Assembly: GCA_051866595.1 (NCBI GenBank)
Contig: JBJDXI010000052.1
Location: forward strand, 1 to 14,357
Direction of reading: 5' to 3'
Source of the DNA: UBA7702 sp051866595
Lineage (GTDB): Bacteria; Bacillota; Dehalobacteriia; UBA7702
DNA length: 14,357 nt
The notes below the pieces were generated by a model. That model ran no database searches, was not told the DNA's origin, and worked only from the letters and a program-made list of their open reading frames with translations. Below, one piece after another: positions 7,170 to 13,909 of this stretch. Position 1 is the first letter of the stretch; the number at the start of each line of letters is the position of its first letter. Both the position numbers and the translations under genes were made by a program.

Positions 7170-7203
7170 AACCGGGAACTTTTCGGAGGTCCCCGGTTTT
7201 TTT
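7170..7203 (+). terminator. intrinsic terminator between leader peptide and metY
   Basis: AACCGGG (7170-7176) pairs with CCCGGTT (7192-7198). After an A/C mismatch, AC (7178-7179) pairs with GT (7189-7190). Seven T residues follow (7197-7203). It starts 25 nt after the leader ORF stop and lies 154 nt upstream of metY, where an attenuator is expected. Confidence 0.85.
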
Positions 7204-7225
7204 ATTTGAATGAAAGGCAATGAAA

Positions 7226-7282
7226 ATGAAGAATTATCTGGAAAGGCTTATTAAAGCCAATTTTCACTACAGACGAATGTGA
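7226..7282 (+). CDS. possible 18-residue micro-ORF before metY
   Basis: An ATG at 7226 has AAAGG 8 nt upstream and reads MKNYLERLIKANFHYRRM before TGA. A second in-frame ATG lies at 7220, but too near the AAAGG. The peptide is amphipathic and basic. It lies after the attenuator terminator. Nothing beyond the start signal supports translation, and I do not recognise it. Confidence 0.2.
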   Translation: MKNYLERLIKANFHYRRM

Positions 7283-7357
7283 AAGAAAGACCGCAGCATA
7301 ACGTGAATAATGATAAAATCCATAATAAATGATACGATTCAGAAAGGAACGATTCTT

Positions 7358-8641
7358 ATGTCGAATTATAAATTTGAAACACTTCAGCTCCATGTGGGAC
7401 AGGAAAGTCCCGATCCCGCCACCGATGCCCGTGCTGTGCCCATTTACGCCACCACTTCTTATGTTTTTCATAACTGCGAACACGCCGCCGCGCGCTTCGG
7501 TTTGCAGGATGCCGGCAATATTTACGGTCGTTTGACCAACTCTACACAGGATGTTCTGGAAAAACGGGTCGCCGCCCTGGAAGGCGGTGTCGCCGCTTTG
7601 GCGCTGGCCTCCGGCGCCGCGGCCATTACCTATACGATTCAGGCTCTTGCTCAGAATAACGGTCATATCGTCGCTCAGAAAACCATTTACGGCGGAAGTT
7701 ACAATCTGCTGGAGCATACGCTTCCTAACTTTGGGATTACCGCGACTTTTGTTGATATTCACAATCTCAGCGAAGTGGAAAACGCCATTCAGAAGGATAC
7801 CCGGGCAATCTATATTGAAACCCTGGGCAATCCCAACAGTGATATACCCGATATTGACGCTTTGGCGGAAATTGCCCATAAACACGGATTGCCTCTCTTT
7901 GTTGACAATACCTTCGGAACGCCTTATCTGATCCGCCCCATTGAGCATGGAGCCGATATTGTCGTTCATTCCGCCACGAAGTTCCTTGGCGGTCACGGTA
8001 CGACCCTTGGCGGTGTCATCGTGGATTCCGGAAAATTTGATTGGGCCGCTTCGGGAAAATATCCGGCCATTGCCGAACCCAACCCCAGTTATCATGGTGT
8101 CTCTTTTGTGAAAGCCGTTGGCCCCGCAGCCTTCGTTACCTATATACGTGCCATATTGCTTCGTGACACAGGGGCCACGCTTTCACCTTTTGCCGCGTTT
8201 CTGCTTCTTCAGGGAATTGAAACGCTATCTCTCCGGTTGGAACGCCATGCGGAAAACACCGCGAAGGTTGTGGAATTTCTTTCAAACCACCCGCAGGTGG
8301 AAAAAGTCAATCATCCCTCGCTCCCGGATCATCCCCAGCACGCTCTCTATGAAAAATATTTTCCCAACGGCGGTGCTTCCATCTTTACTTTTGAAATCAA
8401 GGGCGGCGTAAAAGAAGCCCATCAGTTTATTGACAGTCTGGAAATTTTCTCCCTTTTGGCCAATGTTGCCGACGTGAAGAGTCTGGTGATTCATCCGGCC
8501 ACAACCACTCATAGCCAGTTGAATGAAGAGGAACTTGCCGATCAGGGGATCAAACCCAACACGATCCGCCTTTCCATCGGCACCGAGCATGTTGACGACA
8601 TCATCGATGATCTTCGGCGTGGTTTTGAGGCGGTAAAATAA
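7358..8641 (+). CDS. metY: O-acetylhomoserine sulfhydrylase (aminocarboxypropyltransferase)
   Basis: This PLP enzyme of the Cys/Met metabolism family condenses O-acetylhomoserine with sulfide (or a thiol) to homocysteine (or methionine) in the cytoplasm. It has 427 residues, the long form typical of O-acetylhomoserine sulfhydrylases rather than the roughly 380-residue cystathionine enzymes. The start MSNYKFETLQLHVGQE, the YGRLTNSTQDVLEKRVAALEGG segment and the PLP-lysine motif HSATKFLGGHGTTLGG (Lys208) are all diagnostic. The C-terminal SLVIHPATTTHSQL and IRLSIGTEHVDD segments are also typical. The frame stays open upstream to an ATG at 7310, but the 7358 start has AGAAAGGA upstream and matches the family N-terminus. 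No promoter of its own is evident, so expression probably needs readthrough of the leader terminator. Strict choice between sulfide and methanethiol is not readable. Confidence 0.93.
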   Translation: MSNYKFETLQLHVGQESPDPATDARAVPIYATTSYVFHNCEHAAARFGLQDAGNIYGRLTNSTQDVLEKRVAALEGGVAALALASGAAAITYTIQALAQNNGHIVAQKTIYGGSYNLLEHTLPNFGITATFVDIHNLSEVENAIQKDTRAIYIETLGNPNSDIPDIDALAEIAHKHGLPLFVDNTFGTPYLIRPIEHGADIVVHSATKFLGGHGTTLGGVIVDSGKFDWAASGKYPAIAEPNPSYHGVSFVKAVGPAAFVTYIRAILLRDTGATLSPFAAFLLLQGIETLSLRLERHAENTAKVVEFLSNHPQVEKVNHPSLPDHPQHALYEKYFPNGGASIFTFEIKGGVKEAHQFIDSLEIFSLLANVADVKSLVIHPATTTHSQLNEEELADQGIKPNTIRLSIGTEHVDDIIDDLRRGFEAVK

Positions 8642-8709
8642 TTATCATTTTGACGTGTACAAGAATATCATAGGAATAAATGAAATGAGTTAGGAGGCGA
8701 ACCGGCCCA

Positions 8710-9375
8710 ATGCATCTGAATGTCGATTTCATGCTGGAATATCTGCCATGGTATGTGGAGGCGACAAAGCTGACGGTGACCATTGCTTTTTGGGGTATTC
8801 TGTTTGCCCTTCTGGTGGGTGCTCTTTGCTCAGTTATCCAATATTACCGCGTTCCGGTGATTCACCGCGCCGTATCGGTATATATTGAAATCAGCCGGAA
8901 CACGCCGCTCCTGGTTCAGCTCTTCTTTCTCTATTTCGGTTTGCCCAAGCTGGGAATTGTGATGAGTTCGGAGTTATGTGCCATTATCGGTCTGGCTTTT
9001 CTCGGCGGAAGCTATATGTCGGAGGCGATGCGCAGTGGTCTGGAATCCATTGATAAAGTGCAGATTGAATCTGCCGCCAGCCTCGGCTTTTCGCCCCGGC
9101 TTACGATGAAGGAAATCATTTTCCCCCAGGCCCTTGCCGTATCGGTGCCGGGGATCTGTGCCAATGTGATTTTCCTGATCAAGGAAACTTCCGTTGTCAG
9201 TGCCATCGCCTTGGCCGATCTGATGTATGTCACAAGGGACCTGATCGGTCTGTATTATGAAACCGACGAGGCACTGCTGATGCTGGTTATCGCCTATCTG
9301 ATCATTCTGCTTCCGATCTCTGTGGCGGCAACCCTGCTGGAAAGGAGGCTGCGCTATGCCGGCTTCGGGAATTAA
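8710..9375 (+). CDS. Amino-acid ABC transporter permease 1 (HisM family)
   Basis: This 221-residue inner-membrane permease of a polar amino-acid uptake ABC importer shows the HisM/GlnP N-terminus (WYVEATKLTVTIAFWGILFALLVG), ISRNTPLLVQLFFLYFGLP, and the cytoplasmic EAA loop (about 118-135, QIESAASLGFS) that docks on the ATPase. About five hydrophobic segments are visible. AGGAGG lies 12 nt before the ATG, slightly distant. The neighbouring binding protein suggests cysteine as substrate. The gap after metY is 68 nt with no terminator, which supports co-transcription with metY. It overlaps the second permease gene by 20 nt. Confidence 0.92.
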   Translation: MHLNVDFMLEYLPWYVEATKLTVTIAFWGILFALLVGALCSVIQYYRVPVIHRAVSVYIEISRNTPLLVQLFFLYFGLPKLGIVMSSELCAIIGLAFLGGSYMSEAMRSGLESIDKVQIESAASLGFSPRLTMKEIIFPQALAVSVPGICANVIFLIKETSVVSAIALADLMYVTRDLIGLYYETDEALLMLVIAYLIILLPISVAATLLERRLRYAGFGN

Positions 9376-10030
9376 CGTCCTTTTTATGGGCGAAAACTTT
9401 CTGCGGTTGCTGGAAGGCCTCTGGGTCACTCTCCGAATCAGCCTCATTGCTGTGGCGTTATCTATTCCCCTTGGTATCCTTTTCGGGATGTTCATGACGC
9501 TGAATAATCCGGTTTCCAAGGCCATCAGCCGTGTTTATCTGGAAATTATCCGCATCATGCCCCAGCTTGTGCTTTTGTTTATTGCCTATTTCGGCGTAAC
9601 GAGAGCTTTCGGCCTGAATCTTTCAGCGGAACTCAGCGCCATCATTGTCTTTATCTTATGGGGTACGGCGGAAATGGGGGATCTTGTGCGGGGTGCTTTG
9701 ATCAGTATTCCCCGTCACCAATATGACAGCGCCGCCGCTTTGGGAATGACAAAGGTACAGACTTTTTTCTATATTGTTGTTCCCCAGACGATGCGGCGGC
9801 TCCTGCCGCTGACCATTAATCTGACGACCCGTATGATCAAAACAACCAGCCTTGTGGTGCTGATCGGGATCACCGAAGTATTGAAGGTCGGGAAACAGAT
9901 TATTGACGCCAATCGTTTCGATTATCCCACGGCGGCGCTGTGGGTTTACGGCGTAATATTTCTTCTTTATTTTCTTGCCTGCTGGCCCATTTCCACGCTG
10001 GCAAAGAAACTGGAAAAACGATGGAGGTGA
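9356..10030 (+). CDS. Amino-acid ABC transporter permease 2 (HisM family)
   Basis: This 224-residue second permease of the importer begins with LLEGLWVTLRISLIAVALSIPLG and contains YLEIIRIMPQLVLLFIAYFGV. The EAA-type loop is at about 122-140 (QYDSAAALGMTKVQTFFYIVVPQ). Multiple hydrophobic segments match the family. A GGAGG site precedes the ATG, which lies inside the end of the first permease gene, so translation is probably coupled. It most likely forms a heterodimer with permease 1 rather than a separate transporter, because only one ATPase and one binding protein follow. Confidence 0.92.
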   Translation: MPASGINVLFMGENFLRLLEGLWVTLRISLIAVALSIPLGILFGMFMTLNNPVSKAISRVYLEIIRIMPQLVLLFIAYFGVTRAFGLNLSAELSAIIVFILWGTAEMGDLVRGALISIPRHQYDSAAALGMTKVQTFFYIVVPQTMRRLLPLTINLTTRMIKTTSLVVLIGITEVLKVGKQIIDANRFDYPTAALWVYGVIFLLYFLACWPISTLAKKLEKRWR

Positions 10031-10036
10031 GATCAG

Positions 10037-10834
10037 ATGGAAGAAACAATCCAGCTTCAGGTATCCGGGCTTGTCAAGCGCTTTGGGGATGAAACCGTTC
10101 TCGACGGAATTGATCTTTCCGTCCATAAAGGCGAGGTTGTTGTGGTTCTGGGCCCCTCCGGCTGCGGTAAAAGCACGCTTTTGCGATGTATGAACGGGCT
10201 GGAAGAATCGAATGAGGGCACTATTTTGCTGGATGGTGAGCCCGTGACTTCCGGCGGCAAAAAAATCACACGATTGCGTCAGAAGATCGGCATGGTTTTT
10301 CAGAGCTATGATCTTTTCCCCCATAAAAATATTCTGGATAATATTACGCTGGCACCGATCAAAGTACAAAAGCGTTCCCGGAGTGATGTGGAACGTGAAG
10401 CGGAAAAGCTTTTAAAGCGGGTCGGGCTCTGGGAAAAACGCAAATCCTACCCGAGAGAGCTTTCCGGTGGTCAGAAACAACGGGTGGCCATTATCCGGGC
10501 GCTCTGTATGAATCCCGAGGTGATGCTCTTTGATGAAGTGACCGCCGCTCTCGACCCCGAAATGGTGCGGGAGGTTCTCGATGTTATGCTGGAACTGGCG
10601 GAACAGGGAATGACGATGGTGATCGTTACCCATGAAATGCAGTTTGCCCGTGCCATTGCCGACCGGATTATCTTTTTGGATAACGGAACTATTGTGGAAG
10701 AATCCGACCCGGAACAGTTCTTTACAAATCCCAGGACGGATCGGGCAAGGGATTTCCTGCGGACCTTTACCTATGAAAAACGTAAAACAATCGGAACTGA
10801 AACAGCAGATGCCGAATTAATAAAGAATGAATAA
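10037..10834 (+). CDS. Amino-acid ABC transporter ATP-binding protein
   Basis: This 265-residue ATPase powers the importer. Walker A GPSGCGKST is at 39-47, the signature LSGGQ at 142-146, Walker B VMLFDE at 162-167 with E167 as the presumed catalytic glutamate, and an H-loop THE motif in VIVTHEMQFA. The residue after the catalytic glutamate is Val rather than the common Pro (DEVTAALDPE), a variant I regard as functional. GGAGG is present upstream of the ATG, 6 nt after the permease stop. The C-terminal 25 residues, beyond the conserved RTFTYEKR, are a short variable tail. It is most similar to the GlnQ/HisP-type polar amino-acid ATPases. Confidence 0.93.
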   Translation: MEETIQLQVSGLVKRFGDETVLDGIDLSVHKGEVVVVLGPSGCGKSTLLRCMNGLEESNEGTILLDGEPVTSGGKKITRLRQKIGMVFQSYDLFPHKNILDNITLAPIKVQKRSRSDVEREAEKLLKRVGLWEKRKSYPRELSGGQKQRVAIIRALCMNPEVMLFDEVTAALDPEMVREVLDVMLELAEQGMTMVIVTHEMQFARAIADRIIFLDNGTIVEESDPEQFFTNPRTDRARDFLRTFTYEKRKTIGTETADAELIKNE

Positions 10835-10852
10835 GAAAGAAGGATATAAATA

Positions 10853-11746
10853 ATGAAACAGAAAAAATTATTAGCGAGACTCTTTACTTTAACCGCCGCC
10901 GCCATGCTTCTTGTGGGCAGTCTTGCCGGCTGCGGCGCCGCGGAAGAAGAAACAGGAACCGATACCGGTGATACGGCGGCTACCGCGACAGAATCTTTCC
11001 GTACCCTTGATGAAATCAAAGACAGCGGCAAAATCATCATCGGTGTGTTCAGCGACAAAGCGCCTTTCGGTTATGTGGATGAAAACGGTGATTATCAGGG
11101 ATACGACATCTATTTCGCGGAGCGTATCGCGGAAGATCTCGGTGTGGAAGTGGAATATGTTTCCACCGATCCCGCAAGCCGTGTGGAATATGTGGCCACT
11201 GGTAAAGTGGATCTGATTCTTGCCAACTTCACCGTTACCGATGAACGTGCGGAACAGGTGGATTTCGCTCTCCCGTATATGAAAGTCATGCTCGGTGTGG
11301 TTTCCCCCGATAATGACCTCATTACCGATGTGGAACAGCTCAACGGCAAAGACCTTATCGTTGTCAAAGGTACCACCGCCGAAACATTCTTTGAAAAGAA
11401 TTATCCCGACATCAATCTCCAGAAATACGATGAATACGCCGATGCCTATAACGCACTGCTCGACGGCCGGGGCGATGCCTTCTCCACGGACAATACCGAA
11501 GTTCTGGCTTGGGCTCTTTCCAATCCCGGATTTACCGTGGGCATTGATGCTTTAGGCAATGCGGATACTATTGCTCCTGCGGTTCAGAAGGGGAATACCA
11601 CCCTTTTGGAATGGATCAACGCTGAAATCGAAGCTTTGGGCGCGGAAAACTTCTTCCATGCCGCCTATGACGAAACTTTGGCTCCCGTTTACGGTGACGC
11701 GGCGGATCCCGAATCTCTCGTCGTTGAGGGCGGTGTTGTGGACTGA
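10853..11746 (+). CDS. Cysteine-binding-type (CjaA-like) ABC transporter lipoprotein
   Basis: This 297-residue periplasmic or surface solute-binding protein of family SBP_bac_3 feeds the preceding permeases. A lipoprotein signal peptide ends at the lipobox LAGC (24-27, lipidated Cys27), followed by an acidic, threonine-rich linker. The mature part resembles Campylobacter CjaA, a cysteine receptor: GVFSDKAPFGYVDENG, RVEYVATGKVDLILANFTVT, ERAEQVDFALPYMKV, KGTTAETFF, GNADTIAPAVQKGN and NFFHAAYDETL all recall it. The substrate is therefore probably cysteine, inferred by similarity from memory rather than an alignment; other polar amino acids remain possible. It lies 18 nt after the ATPase and 34 nt before mnmA. 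Confidence 0.85.
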   Translation: MKQKKLLARLFTLTAAAMLLVGSLAGCGAAEEETGTDTGDTAATATESFRTLDEIKDSGKIIIGVFSDKAPFGYVDENGDYQGYDIYFAERIAEDLGVEVEYVSTDPASRVEYVATGKVDLILANFTVTDERAEQVDFALPYMKVMLGVVSPDNDLITDVEQLNGKDLIVVKGTTAETFFEKNYPDINLQKYDEYADAYNALLDGRGDAFSTDNTEVLAWALSNPGFTVGIDALGNADTIAPAVQKGNTTLLEWINAEIEALGAENFFHAAYDETLAPVYGDAADPESLVVEGGVVD

Positions 11747-11780
11747 TAGTTCTGCGAAGAGCGGAGGTAAAATTCATAAG

Positions 11781-12865
11781 ATGACCAAAGCATTGATCGC
11801 GATGAGCGGCGGTGTGGACTCCGGCGTCGCCGCCTGTCTTATGAAAGAACAGGGATATGACTGTATCGGAGTTACCATGAAACTGTTTTATAATGAAGAT
11901 ATTGGTTTGTCAAGGGAGCACAGCTGCTGCTCCCTTGATGATGTGGAAGACGCCCGTAGCGTGGCACGTCGTTTGTCGATGCCCCATTATGTATTTAATT
12001 TCTCTGATCGTTTTAAGGAATGTGTGGTGGAGCCCTTTATCCGGGCTTACGAAAACGGTATCACACCCAATCCCTGCATCGACTGCAACCGCTATCTGAA
12101 ATTTGACAAACTGTTTCTGCGGGCCAGAGAACTGGGCTGCGAATACGTGGTGACCGGCCATTATGCCCGTGTAGTCTATGATAAACTTTCCGGCCGTTTT
12201 TTTCTGAAAAAAGGTCTCGACGGAGAAAAGGATCAGAGTTACGTCCTTTACGCTATGACCCAGGAACAGTTAAAACATACCCTTTTCCCTTTGGGCGGCC
12301 GAACCAAAGCGGAGGTTCGGCGGATTGCGGAAGAACACGGTTTTGTTAATGCTGAAAAACCGGAAAGTCAGGAATTTGTTTTGTGACCAAAGGTGATTAC
12401 GCCGATTTTATTGAGGAATATACCGGCAAAATGTATCCCTCCGGTGATTTCATAAATTGCCGCGGAGAAACCATTGGACGTCACCGCGGAATCATCCATT
12501 ATACCGTCGGACAGCGGAAAGGTCTGGGAATTGCCGCCGGTGTTCCGCTGTATGTATCTGAAATTGACGCTCTCCGCAATACTGTAGTCCTCGGAACCGA
12601 AGCGGAGCTTTATGCGAAAAGGATTGTTGCCAAAGACATCAATCTGATTTCCGTTTCCTCTTTAGCTTAACCGAAACGGCTCAAAGCTATGACGCGTTAC
12701 CGCGGAAAAGAAAATTGGGCAACCGTAACACAAACCGATGAAGATACGTTGAGTGTCATCTTTGACACGCCGCAGAAGGCTGTTGCTAAAGGACAGGCCG
12801 TCGTTCTCTATGAAGGTGATAACGTAGTCGGCGGCGGAACCATTGCGGAAACCGCGGCGGAATGA
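11781..12865 (+). pseudogene. mnmA: tRNA 2-thiouridylase MnmA, interrupted by a frameshift and an in-frame stop
   Basis: An intact MnmA activates U34 of tRNA-Glu/Gln/Lys and inserts sulfur relayed from a cysteine desulfurase. The N-terminal part has the PP-loop SGGVDS (9-14), NPCIDCNR with catalytic Cys99, and GHYARV. After ESQ the frame is lost: the expected ESQDICFVTKGDY is read as ESQEFVL then TGA (12384-12386). One missing base near 12373-12374 explains it exactly and falls just before the second catalytic cysteine. The next frame continues normally (HYTVGQRKGLGI) to a TAA at 12668-12670, probably derived from a Glu codon, after which PKRLKAMTRYRGKENWATV continues in frame to TGA at 12863. 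Repaired, the protein would be about 361 residues, normal for MnmA. GGAGGT lies 12 nt before the ATG. Assembly error is a possible alternative, but two separate lesions favour real decay. Confidence 0.88.
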
Positions 12866-12909
12866 GCTATCTCTATGGTAAATAAAAAGTACTCCCTCCC
12901 TTATTTTTC

Positions 12910-12941
12910 AACCATCGACATTTCTCGATGGTTATTTTTTT
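12910..12941 (+). terminator. intrinsic terminator closing the sulfur operon
   Basis: AACCATCGA (12910-12918) pairs perfectly over 9 bp with TCGATGGTT (12925-12933) around a 6-nt loop. Seven T residues follow at 12935-12941. It starts 45 nt after the mnmA stop. Confidence 0.92.
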
Positions 12942-12944
12942 CCG

Positions 12945-12956
12945 TTTTGGCCAAAA
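12945..12956. repeat. 12-bp perfect palindrome before the PRC-barrel gene
   Basis: TTTTGGCCAAAA is a perfect palindrome just after the terminator U-tract and 22 nt before the next start codon. It could be an operator half-pair or chance; no promoter elements around it are convincing. Confidence 0.35.
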
Positions 12957-12978
12957 TAACCGCAAAGGAGTGACGACG

Positions 12979-13419
12979 ATGATGATGGGCCGTGATCTCT
13001 GCGGACTTCCGGTGTTTTCCTGGCGGGAAGGAAATTACATTGGTCGTGTGGCGGATTTTTTTATCAACGGAAAAACAAAAACGCTTTCCGGTATTTCACT
13101 GGGAAAGACGTTTCCCCGCAAACGGTATCGCTATGTCGACGCCGGACGGATCTGCCGGATTTATAAGGACGGTGTCATCATTTCCTCGACGGAGCACATC
13201 GAATCCCTGCGTTTTATTGGAGAGGACGCCGTTTCCTACCTCGATTTTACCAGGGATATCGCGGTTTTTCTCCGGGAAGGGGAGGTCGTTTCCGATCTTA
13301 TTTTTGATGATCGTTTCGCCATCGACGGTTATGAGATCTCCGGTGGCCTTTGGAATGATCTTGTGCGTGGCCGCACGTATCGTCCCCGTTTGGACAAAAT
13401 CCGTCAAATTTCTAAATAA
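12979..13419 (+). CDS. PRC-barrel domain protein
   Basis: This 146-residue protein has a PRC-barrel fold, a small beta-barrel found in RNA-processing, photosynthetic and cell-envelope proteins. The region GLPVFSWREGNYIGRVADFFIN (about 9-30) is the typical barrel start, and a second similar half appears near DIAVFLREGEVVSDLIFDDRFAIDGYEISGGLWNDLVRG. Three ATG codons are stacked at 12979, 12982 and 12985. The first is chosen because AAAGGAG lies 8 nt upstream, and the frame's earlier extension to 12928 runs back into the terminator hairpin. The precise role is unknown. In many Bacillota such a gene lies between mnmA and an AI-2E transporter, as here, which supports identity but not function. Confidence 0.75.
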   Translation: MMMGRDLCGLPVFSWREGNYIGRVADFFINGKTKTLSGISLGKTFPRKRYRYVDAGRICRIYKDGVIISSTEHIESLRFIGEDAVSYLDFTRDIAVFLREGEVVSDLIFDDRFAIDGYEISGGLWNDLVRGRTYRPRLDKIRQISK

Positions 13420-13433
13420 TGGCAGGTGATTTC

Positions 13434-13589
13434 ATGGTTTGTCCCGTATGCAATCGAAAAGACGTGGGAAGGATAGGAGAGAACCAGTTTTTTTGTTGGA
13501 ATTGCAATGTGGAGTTTAATAATGCTGCGGAAGTCTACATGATCTCGGAAGAGGGCAATCTGATGAAAATTCCGGTTTCCGGGAGGTGA
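13434..13589 (+). CDS. 51-residue zinc-ribbon protein of unknown function
   Basis: A small ORF with two knuckles: CPVC (3-6) and CWNC (21-24), together a classic zinc-ribbon (CPVCNRKDVGRIGENQFF between the pairs). The rest is short and moderately hydrophobic. The start at 13434 is preferred because GCAGGTGA lies just upstream. An in-frame ATG at 13419 overlaps the previous stop but has no ribosome binding site. The role could be zinc-stabilised protein or nucleic-acid binding, but nothing identifies a target. Its 3' end contains the ribosome binding site of the next gene. Confidence 0.7.
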   Translation: MVCPVCNRKDVGRIGENQFFCWNCNVEFNNAAEVYMISEEGNLMKIPVSGR

Positions 13590-13594
13590 TCTCT

Positions 13595-13801
13595 TTGCTG
13601 GGTAACGGAAAAATGTGTCTTTTCGCGTCTTTTATGATGGGCGCCGCGGCCGGGTATATGTATCACGATTACGCGGTCTCGGCACGGAAACACGGAAAAA
13701 AAGGCGGTTTTGTTCCCGTTGTGATGATGCCGAAAAGTGTGGTACGGAAGGCAAAAAAACTGAAAAAGGAAGTACAGGATGTCTGGGAGGATATGCTCTG
13801 A
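13595..13801 (+). CDS. small basic protein of unknown function
   Basis: A 68-residue protein, not recognised. I prefer the TTG at 13595 because GGGAGGTGAT lies 4-8 nt upstream; the GTG at 13586 falls inside that site, and an ATG at 13613 is a third choice. The N-terminal part (about 6-22, CLFASFMMGAAAGYMYHDY) is hydrophobic and could be a short membrane anchor, followed by a lysine/arginine-rich region ending in an amphipathic helix (RKAKKLKKEVQDVWEDML). It overlaps the zinc-ribbon gene end and is followed directly by a terminator, so it is the last gene of the PRC-barrel unit. Confidence 0.6.
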   Translation: MLGNGKMCLFASFMMGAAAGYMYHDYAVSARKHGKKGGFVPVVMMPKSVVRKAKKLKKEVQDVWEDML

Positions 13802-13812
13802 TCCTGTAAACA

Positions 13813-13868
13813 AAGCCCGGAATCGCTTCGCAGAGGTCAAAGGAAGAAGCCGTTCCGGGCTTTTCCTT
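13813..13868 (+). terminator. intrinsic terminator before the AI-2E transporter gene
   Basis: AAGCCCGGAA (13813-13822) pairs perfectly over 10 bp with TTCCGGGCTT (13853-13862), with a 30-nt partly paired interior. A short, interrupted T-tract follows (TTTTCCTT). The weaker T-tract lowers certainty that it is fully efficient. Confidence 0.75.
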
Positions 13869-13909
13869 AAGACGGCGAAGAGAACGGGAGAGAAAGGAGC
13901 GGGTGTCGC

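Larger units (their letters stand above)
6968..7203 (+). promoter_or_regulatory. candidate Met/Cys-responsive transcription attenuator leader
   Basis: The region runs from the predicted start to the U-tract terminator before metY, about 235 nt. It contains in order an operator half-site, a strong ribosome binding site, a 42-codon Met/Cys-rich ORF, a small hairpin over the ORF's stop codon (GCATA/TATGC, 7140-7152), and the terminator. A possible antiterminator pairs GTTTCGGT (7116-7123) with ACCGGGAAC (7171-7179): eight pairs including one G-U, with one bulged G, using the 5' arm of the terminator. A stalled ribosome on codons 11-22 would leave 7116-7123 free. The attenuation model is inference from layout; no folding energies were computed. 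The rest of the 567-nt gap (6836-6927, 7204-7357) shows no recognised gene. Confidence 0.6.

Noticed and set aside
6968..7203. SAM (S-box) riboswitch upstream of metY
   Set aside because: I could not find the conserved S-box core in the leader, so a SAM riboswitch is not supported by eye.
8650..8680. Second promoter before the permease genes
   Set aside because: TTGACG is present at 8650-8655, but no acceptable -10 lies 16-18 nt downstream.
11559..12386. An open frame joining the end of the binding-protein gene to the start of mnmA
   Set aside because: Its first part overlaps the binding-protein gene in another frame and shows no motifs. The real mnmA start is 11781, with GGAGGT upstream and the PP-loop directly after.
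12383..12670. The middle part of mnmA read as a separate 95-residue gene from GTG
   Set aside because: It carries internal MnmA motifs and is in the continuation frame of the same gene, so it is a fragment.
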